Shown: positions 14,281-21,714 of the stretch, piece after piece
Layout: each line of letters opens with the position of its first letter
How positions within the stretch are numbered: position 1 is the first letter of the stretch
Assembly (NCBI GenBank): GCA_036397065.1
Contig: DASWJP010000102.1
Location: 1 to 25,374, forward strand
Direction of reading: 5' to 3'
Source: JAJFGI01 sp036397065
GTDB lineage: Bacteria; Pseudomonadota; Alphaproteobacteria; Kiloniellales; J153
DNA length: 25,374 nt
Made by a program: the position numbers and the translations under genes
Notes under the pieces: model-generated
What the model was told of the DNA's origin: nothing
What the model saw: only the letters and a program-made list of their open reading frames with translations
The model's database searches: none

Positions 14281-16245
14281 CTATTCGGCGGGGCCGGCTG
14301 GCTGCAAGCTCGTATCACCGATATCCTCGATCAGGGCCTGTACCTCGCGATCGGGCAAGGTCGACAGTTCCATCTTGTAGGCCAGGAACCACATCATGCC
14401 GACGCCGAGGAGCCAGAAGAGAATCTGCCAAGCCCAGATCGACGGCATGCCGAACGTCCAAGTGGTGGAATCGCCCGGAGTGCCAAAGATGGTGTTGCCG
14501 ATCACGGCGCCGGGGCCGATGCCGAAGAACAACCATCCCAAGGTGATCGCCCAAGCGACCGGGATCAGCTTCTGCTTGTCGACCGACAGGCCGGCATGCT
14601 CGCGCAGGAAGTTGTGAAACTTCATGCGGTGGGTCAGTGCACCCTGATCCTGAGTCGCTGCCGAAACCACCACGCAGACCGCTACGTTGAAGATGATGCC
14701 CCAACCGGCGGAATGAATGGTCCACGGCCAACGGCCCCAGAGATCGATACCGACGTCTTGGAGCAGACCCAAGCCGAAACTCTCGGTGAAGATGACGCCG
14801 AGCAAGCCGGCCGCCAAGCCCCATGTCGCACCCGCACGGGTGATCCACGGAATCCAGCATATCGCCGCCAATGCCGGCCACATCTGGAAGCCGAAAGCCA
14901 CCGCCAAGCCGCCCAGCAGAACCAGGGCGTCCTTCGAGAAGGTGGCGACCGTCAGTGCCGACAGAACGATAAAGGCAACGCCCAGACGCCCAGCCAGCTT
15001 CTGCGTGGCGTGCGAGGCTTTCGGATTGATGTAGTGCTTGTACAGATCGCGCGTGAGCATGGCGCCCGCGGTCGACATGTACGCGGCCCCCGTCGACTGC
15101 ATCGCCGCCAGGGCGCAGACGGCCAACAGGCCGACCAGCCACGGCATCGAATCGGCGATTTGGTTGAAGTAGTAGGGGACCAGCCCATCCGGGTTCTTCG
15201 ATATGATATCGCCCGGCAGCACGTTGGAAATCGCCAGCCCTGCCTCGGTCACCGCCGGGTTAGCACCCAGAAGATGCGCGCCCATGCCCTGGAAGGCGGT
15301 GAAGAAGAACAGGATCAGGCCGATGCCGAAGGACGAAGCCCACACCTGCTGCGGTGCGAAGGGCTTTGGATCTTTATTGCCGAACGCCCACATGGAGAAG
15401 GCCGGCGCCGACTGAATGCCCATGAGGGCAAACATGTAGGTCAGCACCATGACACCGGTCCACAACCCGCCGACCGGTGTTTCCTTGCCCAGACCGGCGG
15501 TGAATTGGATCACACCGGGGATGGCGAAGTAGGCATTGTGGCCATCCGGGGTCATACCCCACTTGCCGACGTCGGTGGCCGCCAGACGGGCGAAGCCTTC
15601 GTTGAGGGCCGACCAGCCGCCGGCAAGATCCAAGGCGATCAAACCGGTGATGACGATGCCCAACCCCAGCAAGATACACTGCACCGTATCCACATAAGCC
15701 ACGGCGCGCAGACCGCCTGAAGCCACATAGACCAGCACCACCAGCGACAGCACCCACATGCCGAGATCTTCGGAGATCAGGCCGTCAGTGAGCACATTGA
15801 AGAGGTAGCCGGAAGCGCCGAGCTGCACGCCCAGATAGGGGATCGAGAACAACAGTGCCACGATCACGGTCAGGATGCGGATGGCATCGCCCTTGAAGTA
15901 GTCGGACAGCATTTCGCCTGGGGTGACATAGCCAAACCGCTTACTCAGCATCCATTGGCGTTTCAGGAAAAACACGCCGGTGAAGGGAATGGTGATCGTA
16001 TAAAAGGATGCGTAGGCGTACTGGAAGCCGTCCCGATACACCAGTCCCGGATGGCCCATGAAGGTCCAGCCGGAGAACGAGGTGGCGGTCGCCGCCAGGA
16101 TGAACACCCACATCGACAGCGTCCGGCCGGCGATGAAGTAGTCGCTCGCGGTCTTCGCCCTTTGCGCCGATTTGATGCCCCAGAAAATGCAATAGGCCCA
16201 ATACAGCGCGACGAAGACGAACAGCCAAATAACTTTCGGTGCCAA
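14281..16245 (-). CDS. Sodium:solute symporter (SSF) family transporter
   Basis: A 654-aa polytopic inner-membrane transporter of the SSF family, with over a dozen hydrophobic segments. Family features include the N-terminal VALYWAYCIFWGIKSA, DYFIAGRTLSMWVFILAAT, TSFSGWTFMGHPGLVY, SGGLRAVAYVDTVQ and the later MQSTGAAYMSTAGAMLTRDL. It would import a small carboxylate with sodium; acetate or another short-chain acid is suggested by neighbours. I chose the TTG at 16243-16245 because GGGAGG lies 8 bases upstream; a GTG at 16305 would add 20 residues but lacks a good ribosome site. It diverges from the ScfR-type regulator and ends in a strong terminator. Confidence 0.9.
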   Translation of the reverse strand: MAPKVIWLFVFVALYWAYCIFWGIKSAQRAKTASDYFIAGRTLSMWVFILAATATSFSGWTFMGHPGLVYRDGFQYAYASFYTITIPFTGVFFLKRQWMLSKRFGYVTPGEMLSDYFKGDAIRILTVIVALLFSIPYLGVQLGASGYLFNVLTDGLISEDLGMWVLSLVVLVYVASGGLRAVAYVDTVQCILLGLGIVITGLIALDLAGGWSALNEGFARLAATDVGKWGMTPDGHNAYFAIPGVIQFTAGLGKETPVGGLWTGVMVLTYMFALMGIQSAPAFSMWAFGNKDPKPFAPQQVWASSFGIGLILFFFTAFQGMGAHLLGANPAVTEAGLAISNVLPGDIISKNPDGLVPYYFNQIADSMPWLVGLLAVCALAAMQSTGAAYMSTAGAMLTRDLYKHYINPKASHATQKLAGRLGVAFIVLSALTVATFSKDALVLLGGLAVAFGFQMWPALAAICWIPWITRAGATWGLAAGLLGVIFTESFGLGLLQDVGIDLWGRWPWTIHSAGWGIIFNVAVCVVVSAATQDQGALTHRMKFHNFLREHAGLSVDKQKLIPVAWAITLGWLFFGIGPGAVIGNTIFGTPGDSTTWTFGMPSIWAWQILFWLLGVGMMWFLAYKMELSTLPDREVQALIEDIGDTSLQPAGPAE

Positions 16246-16332
16246 GGCTTTGCCCTCCCAATTGTACCGCTCCGTGGCGGGGCGGATCTTTTGCAGCCGA
16301 TCCACTTAGCCGTGGATTCTTGACGATTTAGA

Positions 16333-16367
16333 GGCTCATACAGGGCCTCGCCCTGCAACACTGAGCC
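16333..16367 (-). other. Two-tier hairpin in the leader of the symporter mRNA
   Basis: Read on the minus strand, an outer 6-bp stem (GGCTCA with TGAGCC, 16362-16367 and 16333-16338) encloses an inner 6-bp stem (CAGGGC with GCCCTG, 16350-16355 and 16341-16346) with a 3-nt loop. The two are joined by an asymmetric internal loop. No U-run follows, so it is not a terminator. It lies in the putative 5' leader and could affect mRNA stability or translation. Confidence 0.45.
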
Positions 16368-16436
16368 CACTTGGACGTAAAACTTTCCACGAACCCGGAG
16401 GCCGGTCAACAATCGACCCGGTGAGTCCCCGGCGGA

Positions 16437-16483
16437 TTGCAAATTTTGTGACAAACATACAATATTTTTTGTAATATCTGTCA
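16437..16483. promoter_or_regulatory. Divergent promoter/operator region between symporter and XRE regulator
   Basis: An AT-rich island in GC-rich DNA. For the plus strand, TTGCAA (16437-16442) and TACAAT (16458-16463) form a possible promoter with a short 15-bp spacer. For the minus strand, 16479-16484 reads as a perfect TTGACA -35, with only weak -10 candidates (TATTGT or TTGTAT near 16457-16464). Dyads are present: TACAA-6-TTGTA (16458-16473) and flanking TGACA/TGTCA (16449-16483). TTGCAAA resembles the core of RamB-type sites, the family of the adjacent regulator, which suggests autoregulation and control of the symporter. Confidence 0.42.
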
Positions 16484-16514
16484 ATCGACGGCGCCAGGAT
16501 GGGGACGGATAGCC

Positions 16515-18116
16515 GTGGCCATGCGGTTAGGCAACAGACTCCGGCGTTTACGCCAGCGCTCTGAGGACACTCAGGCGGTCATGGCCGGCCGCTTAGGTAT
16601 CTCGCCCAGCTATCTGAATTTGATCGAGAACAACCGGCGCCCGCTGACCCCGGCGCTGCTCGGGCGGCTGGTTGATGTGTATGGGGTCGAAGAGCAGGTC
16701 TTTCTGGCGGATGCCCCGGCGCGGCTGCGCGCGGAATTGACGGAAATCGTCGGCGATCCGCGGTTTCCGGGGCCGCGACTCGACGACCGGGCGCTGACCG
16801 AACTGGCCATCGCCATGCCCGAAGCCGGGCGGGCCCTGGCCGCCGTCACTCAAGCCTATTTGGCCGCCCGCAAGGAGGCGCGCAGCTTGGCCGAGCGCCT
16901 GGCCGGCGACCCTTTCCTGGCCGCCGCGCGGCACAACTTGCTCACCCGCCTGACCTCCATTCGGTCGTATTCGGAAATTTTACGGGACAATGTGGATCTG
17001 GAGGCCGCGCGGCGGCAGCGATTCGCGGGCGTGCTGGTGGACGAGAGCGAGCACCTCACGAACCTGGTGAACGAGGTGTTCGCCTTCCTGGCCGATGAAG
17101 GGACGCCGGGGCTGGTTCCGGCGGCCACGCCGGAAGTGGCGGTTGCCGACCTGGTGCGCGCCCGCAACAACCATTTCCCGGATCTGGAACAGGCCGCCGA
17201 TGCCCTGCGCCTGGCGCTGAGACCGTCACCGTCACCCTCGGGCCTGCATGCCGCCATGGTCGAGGCATTGCGCCGCGATCACGGCGTGCGGGTCCATAGT
17301 GCCGAGGCTGATCTGGCGGGGGCGGGTGCAGAGCAGACGGAACCGGGCCAACCGGGGGATACCCTGGTCATCCCCGAGACGTTGCCCCGGGAAAGCCATG
17401 TCTTTCGGGTGGCCCGCCACCTGGCGCTCCTGGCCTGCCGCCCGGCGATCGAGGCGCGTCTGGCCGAAGCTGGCGCCATGCCGCCGGAAAAAGCCGAGTT
17501 GTATCGGCAGTATCTTGGCGGTTATGTGGCCGGAGCCCTGATCATGCCCTACGAGCCGTTCCGCCGGGCCGCCAGCGCGACGCGGCATGACCTGGAGCGC
17601 CTGCAGCACCGGTTTGATGCCAGCTTCGAGCAGGTTTGCCATCGGCTGGCCACCTTGCAGCGCCCCGGCGCCGTGGGCGTTCCGTTCCACTTCGTCCGCA
17701 TCGATATTGCCGGCAACGTGCGCAAAAGCTTCAGCGCCTCCGGCCTGCATATTCCCCGCTATGGCGGCCTGTGCCCCCGATGGAACGTCCACCTGGCCTT
17801 TCTCAATCCCGGTTGCATCGACACTCAGATCGTCCAACTCCCGGACGGGAGCCGGTATGCGTTTGTCGCCCAAGCCTTGATTAAACCGGGGAACGGCGGC
17901 CGCGAGCCGCGCAGCCATATAGCGGTGGCCATCGGTTGCGACATCTCTTTTGCACCACGCCTGATCTATGCCGATGGGCTGGTGCTCGACGATGCGGCAC
18001 ATGATGTGCCCGTGGGCTTGAGCTGCGGCCAGTGCCCGCGCCACGACTGCGCCCAGCGGGCCGAACTATCGCTCGGCGGGACTTGGCCAATGACAACAGC
18101 CGCCGGTCCGCAGTAG
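16515..18116 (+). CDS. XRE-family ScfR/RamB-type regulator with inserted HisKA-like segment
   Basis: A 533-aa transcription factor. Residues 4-60 are an XRE helix-turn-helix (LGISPSYLNLIENNRRPLTP). Residues about 200-530 are the short-chain-fatty-acyl regulator core: LVRARNNHFPDLEQAADAL, an IrrE-like part without HExxH (RVARHLALLACR), the RIDIAGNVRKSFSASGLH block and the C-terminal CGQCPRHDCAQRA cysteine motif. Residues about 132-196 (16908-17102) resemble a kinase HisKA domain, with HNLLTRLTSIRSYSEIL and ESEHLTNLVNE. This segment aligns without gaps to the kinase encoded at 18869, and His140 takes the place of the phospho-acceptor. Known relatives (RamB, PrpR) control acetate, glyoxylate or propionate genes. 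Start is GTG 16515; ATG 16521 is also possible. Confidence 0.87.
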   Translation: MAMRLGNRLRRLRQRSEDTQAVMAGRLGISPSYLNLIENNRRPLTPALLGRLVDVYGVEEQVFLADAPARLRAELTEIVGDPRFPGPRLDDRALTELAIAMPEAGRALAAVTQAYLAARKEARSLAERLAGDPFLAAARHNLLTRLTSIRSYSEILRDNVDLEAARRQRFAGVLVDESEHLTNLVNEVFAFLADEGTPGLVPAATPEVAVADLVRARNNHFPDLEQAADALRLALRPSPSPSGLHAAMVEALRRDHGVRVHSAEADLAGAGAEQTEPGQPGDTLVIPETLPRESHVFRVARHLALLACRPAIEARLAEAGAMPPEKAELYRQYLGGYVAGALIMPYEPFRRAASATRHDLERLQHRFDASFEQVCHRLATLQRPGAVGVPFHFVRIDIAGNVRKSFSASGLHIPRYGGLCPRWNVHLAFLNPGCIDTQIVQLPDGSRYAFVAQALIKPGNGGREPRSHIAVAIGCDISFAPRLIYADGLVLDDAAHDVPVGLSCGQCPRHDCAQRAELSLGGTWPMTTAAGPQ

Positions 18117-18234
18117 TGTGCGTTGAGGACCGGCACCAACAAGGCCCAGCAAAATGGGCATCCGGGCCGTTTGCCGCGCCGCCCGGGGGAGGCCAGGAGA
18201 AGGCCGGAGGGAGGATGGCGAGGAGGCTGTTGAC

Positions 18235-18642
18235 ATGACCCAGCGCGTGCTGGTCGTCGAGGACGAGCCGAATATCCTCGATTCACTGAGTTTCCTGATG
18301 AAACAGGCGGGCTTCGATGTGCGCCTGGCCCGCGATGGCGACGCCGCGATCCGCATGATCGAGAGCGCGGCGCCAGATCTCGTGCTTCTGGATATCATGC
18401 TGCCGCGCCGGGATGGCTTCGACGTCTGCCGGGCCATCCGCGCCAATCCCAACTGGAAGGATGTGCGCATTGTCATGCTGACCGCCAAGGGGCGCGAGCC
18501 GGACCGGCTCAAGGGCATGCAATTGGGTGCCGACGATTACATCACCAAGCCCTTCTCGAACCGCGATATCGTCGAGCGGGTTCACCGGATCCTCGGCGAA
18601 GGCAGTGGCCGCGTGGCGCCGGCCGGCCAACTGGACGGTTAA
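18235..18642 (+). CDS. Single-domain response regulator (CheY-like receiver)
   Basis: A 135-aa receiver with no output domain. The acidic pocket is in VVEDEP (residues 8-12), the phospho-acceptor is Asp53 in LLDIMLP, with Thr83 in MLTAKG and Lys105 in DDYITKPF. All residues needed for phosphorylation are present. The ATG at 18235 follows GGAGG with good spacing; a longer in-frame opening upstream is arginine/glycine-rich and unlikely. It lies 118 bp after the ScfR-type regulator and 6 bp before the small membrane protein gene. It should be the partner of the downstream SSF-kinase and may pass phosphate on or act by protein contact. Confidence 0.93.
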   Translation: MTQRVLVVEDEPNILDSLSFLMKQAGFDVRLARDGDAAIRMIESAAPDLVLLDIMLPRRDGFDVCRAIRANPNWKDVRIVMLTAKGREPDRLKGMQLGADDYITKPFSNRDIVERVHRILGEGSGRVAPAGQLDG

Positions 18643-18648
18643 CGCCCC

Positions 18649-18900
18649 ATGCCTCCCCCCGGCGCCACGCGAGACTGGTCGATCGTCACGTTTCTTTTAG
18701 CGATCCTGGCGTTCAATCCGCCGGTTCTGACGATCTTCAGCGTCGAGGTGTTCCTGTTCGGCATTCCGTTGCTCTATCTGTATCTGTTTGCTGTTTGGGT
18801 GACGATTGTCGCCATGGTCGCCTGGATCGCCAATGCGGGCGGGCCGGACGCCGGCGAGGACCGCGATCGTGCAGCGCATAGGTCCCGGCATGCTCAGTAG
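18649..18900 (+). CDS. Small two-helix membrane protein beside SSF-kinase
   Basis: An 83-aa protein with two membrane helices: IVTFLLAILAFNPPVLTIF and FLFGIPLLYLYLFAVWVTIVAMVAW. The FGIP..YLY block recalls the small DUF3311-type proteins encoded just before sodium:solute symporters, but I am not sure of the family. It begins 6 bp after the receiver stop and overlaps the SSF-kinase start by about 30 bp, so it is translationally coupled to it. A role as accessory subunit of the symporter-like sensor is inferred from this position. Its C-terminal tail is charged and histidine-rich (AAHRSRHAQ). Confidence 0.78.
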   Translation: MPPPGATRDWSIVTFLLAILAFNPPVLTIFSVEVFLFGIPLLYLYLFAVWVTIVAMVAWIANAGGPDAGEDRDRAAHRSRHAQ

Positions 18901-21664
18901 CTGGGTCATCCTGCTGGTCGCGGCGGCCTATCTCAGCCTGCTGTTTGCTATCGCCTATTATGGCGACAAGCGCGCCGATGCCGGGCGCAGCATTATTGCC
19001 AACCCATACATCTATGCTCTGTCGATCGCGGTCTACTGTACGTCGTGGACCTTTTACGGCAGCGTCGGCCGCGCCGCCTCCACCGGTATTGGCTTTCTGC
19101 CTATTTATTTAGGCCCGACTCTTACCTTCGTGCTCTGGGGTTTCGTGCTGCAGAAGATCATCCGCATCTGCAAGGCGCACCGGATCACCTCCATCGCCGA
19201 CTTCATCTCGTCGCGTTACGGCAAGAGCACGCGTCTGAGCGTGCTGGTGACCCTGATTGCCGTGGTCGGCATCATGCCGTACATCTCGCTACAGCTTAAG
19301 GCGGTTTCCACCAGCTTCAACGTGCTGGTGCAGTATCCGGAACTGGTCATGCCGCCGGTCTCCAGCCGGGTGCCGGTGCTGGCCGATACGGCCTTTTTGG
19401 TGGCTTGCCTGATGGCCATGTTCGCCATCCTGTTCGGCACCCGGCACATCGACGCCAGCGAGCATCACGAAGGCATGGTCGCGGCCATCGCCTTCGAATC
19501 GGTGGTCAAGCTGGTGGCGTTCCTGGCGGTCGGCATCTTCGTGACCTTCGGTTTGTACGACGGTTTCGGCGACCTGTTCGCCGCCGCCGCCCAGGTGCCG
19601 CAGGCCGCCAACCTGTTCACCGTCGACGGCGGCGCCAGCTATGGCCAGTGGATGACCCTGATGGTGCTGTCCATGGCGGCGATCATCTGCCTGCCGCGGC
19701 AGTTCCAGGTGACCGTGGTCGAAAACGTCAACGAGGAACACTTGAAAAAGGCCGTCTGGCTGTTCCCGCTGTATCTGCTGGTGATCAACATATTCGTACT
19801 ACCGATCGCCATCGGCGGCATATTGCATTTTCCGGACGGCAGCGTCGATGCCGACACCTTCGTTCTGACCCTGCCCATGGCCGAGAAGCGCGAGGGCTTG
19901 GCCCTGTTCGCCTTCATCGGCGGCCTGTCCGCCGCCACCGGCATGGTCATCGTCGCGGCCATCGCGCTCAGCACCATGATCTGCAACGACCTGGTCATGC
20001 CGGCGTTGCTGCGCTTGAGTTGGCTGCGCCTGACGGCGCGCGGCGATCTCAGCCGCCTGCTACTGACTATCCGGCGTGGCAGCATCATCCTCATTCTCAT
20101 GCTCGGCTATGCCTACTACCGCTTCATCGGCGAATCCGCCGCCCTGGTGACCATCGGGCTGGTGTCCTTCGCCGCCGCGGCGCAATTCGTCCCGGCGATG
20201 ATCGGCGGCATCTACTGGAAGGGCGGCACCCGCTCCGGCGCCATGACTGGCCTGTCGCTGGGCTTCGCCGTGTGGATCTACACCCTGCTGCTGCCGTCCT
20301 TCGCCCGATCCGGCTGGCTGCCGGCGGAGTTCATCGAAACGGGCGCCTTCGGCATCGCCTTGCTTAGGCCGCACGAGTTGTTCGGTTTGACCGGCATGGA
20401 CAGCCTGTCGCACGCGGTGTTTTGGAGCCTGTTCCTGAACATCGGTGGGTATGTCATCGGCTCGCTGCTCAGCCGGCAAAGCGCCATCGAGCGCATTCAG
20501 GGGACGCTGTTCGTCGATGTCCTGACCCATTCGGGCGCGCACGGCGGTTCGCGCTTTTGGCGCGGCTCGGCGACCGTGACGGATCTGCGGGCGTTGCTGG
20601 CGCGTTTCATCGGCACGCTCCAGTCGGATCACGCCTTGAACAACTATGCCCGCGCCCGCGGCCTGAACCTATCCAAGCTGCGCGAAGCGGATGCCAGCCT
20701 GGTCAGTTTCGTGGAGCGCCTGCTGGCCGGCGCCATCGGCGCCGCCTCGGCGCGGGTAATGGTGGCCTCGGTTGCCAAGGGCGAGGTGGTCGGCCTGGAC
20801 GAAGTCATGAAAATTCTCGACGAAACCTCGCAAGTGATCGAATACAGCCACGGCCTGGAGCAGAAATCCCGTGAATTGCAGGCGACCACGGCGGATCTGC
20901 GCGCCGCCAACGAGCGGTTGCAGGAGCTGGACCGGTTGAAGGACGACTTCCTGTCCACGGTCAGTCACGAGTTTCGCACACCGCTCACTTCCATCCGCTC
21001 GTTCAGTGAAATCCTGGGGGATCATCCGGAGTTGGATCAGGCCCAACGGGAGAAATTCCTCAAGATCATCGTCAAGGAGAGCGAACGGCTGACCCGGCTG
21101 ATCAACGAGATCCTCGATCTGGCCAAGATGGACGCCGGGCGCATGGATTGGCAGATGTCCGACATCGACCCGCGCCCGGTCATCGAGGACGCCCTGGCCG
21201 CCACCAGCGGCCTGTTCGCCGAACGATCCATTCGCCTGGATGTGGCGCTGGCCGATGGCCTGCCGGCCGTGCATGCCGACCGGGACCGGCTGATGCAGGT
21301 GATCGTCAATCTGCTGTCGAACGCGGTGAAGTTCTGCGACCGGAATCTGGGTCATGTCATTGTTGCCGCCGACTCCCGGCAGGGGCGCCTGCACATCCGG
21401 GTCATCGACAACGGCCCCGGCGTGCCGCCCAACGACCGGCAGCTGATCTTCGAGAAATTTCAAGAATCCCGCGAGAAGCTGGCCGACAAGCCGCGCGGCA
21501 CCGGCCTCGGCCTGGCCATCTCGCGGCAGATTGTCAAGTTTTTCGCCGGCGACATATGGGTCGAGGACGCGCCCGGTCATGGTGCCGCCTTTTGCTTCAG
21601 CATTCCCCACACGGGCCGGGCGATGCCCGAAGCCAGCGCCATGCCGCGTGAGGAGATGGTCTGA
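18869..21664 (+). CDS. SSF-STAC-histidine kinase fusion (CbrA/CrbS-like sensor)
   Basis: A 931-aa membrane sensor. Residues about 8-535 form an SSF symporter domain (LSLLFAIAYYGDKRA, YCTSWTFYGSVGRAASTGIG). A STAC-like linker follows at about 570-660 (LRALLARFIGTLQSDHALNN, LVSFVERLLAGAIGAASARV), then a coiled coil. HisKA has phospho-acceptor His700 in STVSHEFRTPLTSIRS; HATPase_c has N-box NLLSNAVKF (814 on), DNGPGV and GTGLGLAIS. I see no PAS domain, unlike many CbrA/CrbS kinases. GTG at 18869 has GCGAGGA 8 bases upstream; ATG 18890, giving MLSSWV, is an alternative. CrbS-type kinases control acetyl-CoA synthetase and acetate use, so a short-chain acid signal is inferred. The likely partner is the receiver at 18235. 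Confidence 0.93.
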   Translation: MQRIGPGMLSSWVILLVAAAYLSLLFAIAYYGDKRADAGRSIIANPYIYALSIAVYCTSWTFYGSVGRAASTGIGFLPIYLGPTLTFVLWGFVLQKIIRICKAHRITSIADFISSRYGKSTRLSVLVTLIAVVGIMPYISLQLKAVSTSFNVLVQYPELVMPPVSSRVPVLADTAFLVACLMAMFAILFGTRHIDASEHHEGMVAAIAFESVVKLVAFLAVGIFVTFGLYDGFGDLFAAAAQVPQAANLFTVDGGASYGQWMTLMVLSMAAIICLPRQFQVTVVENVNEEHLKKAVWLFPLYLLVINIFVLPIAIGGILHFPDGSVDADTFVLTLPMAEKREGLALFAFIGGLSAATGMVIVAAIALSTMICNDLVMPALLRLSWLRLTARGDLSRLLLTIRRGSIILILMLGYAYYRFIGESAALVTIGLVSFAAAAQFVPAMIGGIYWKGGTRSGAMTGLSLGFAVWIYTLLLPSFARSGWLPAEFIETGAFGIALLRPHELFGLTGMDSLSHAVFWSLFLNIGGYVIGSLLSRQSAIERIQGTLFVDVLTHSGAHGGSRFWRGSATVTDLRALLARFIGTLQSDHALNNYARARGLNLSKLREADASLVSFVERLLAGAIGAASARVMVASVAKGEVVGLDEVMKILDETSQVIEYSHGLEQKSRELQATTADLRAANERLQELDRLKDDFLSTVSHEFRTPLTSIRSFSEILGDHPELDQAQREKFLKIIVKESERLTRLINEILDLAKMDAGRMDWQMSDIDPRPVIEDALAATSGLFAERSIRLDVALADGLPAVHADRDRLMQVIVNLLSNAVKFCDRNLGHVIVAADSRQGRLHIRVIDNGPGVPPNDRQLIFEKFQESREKLADKPRGTGLGLAISRQIVKFFAGDIWVEDAPGHGAAFCFSIPHTGRAMPEASAMPREEMV

Positions 21665-21714
21665 TGCGATCGAACTCTTGCCCGCGGCGCTGGATTTGAG
21701 ACGCCGGCGGTTTC

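Noticed and set aside
16515..18116. Possible IrrE-type metallopeptidase activity of the XRE regulator
   Set aside because: The HExxH motif is absent (RVARHLALLACR at the equivalent place), as is usual for ScfR relatives.
16908..21139. HisKA-like segments of regulator and kinase as a recent local duplication
   Set aside because: Protein similarity is clear but the codons differ widely along the matched stretch, so an old or independent origin is more likely.
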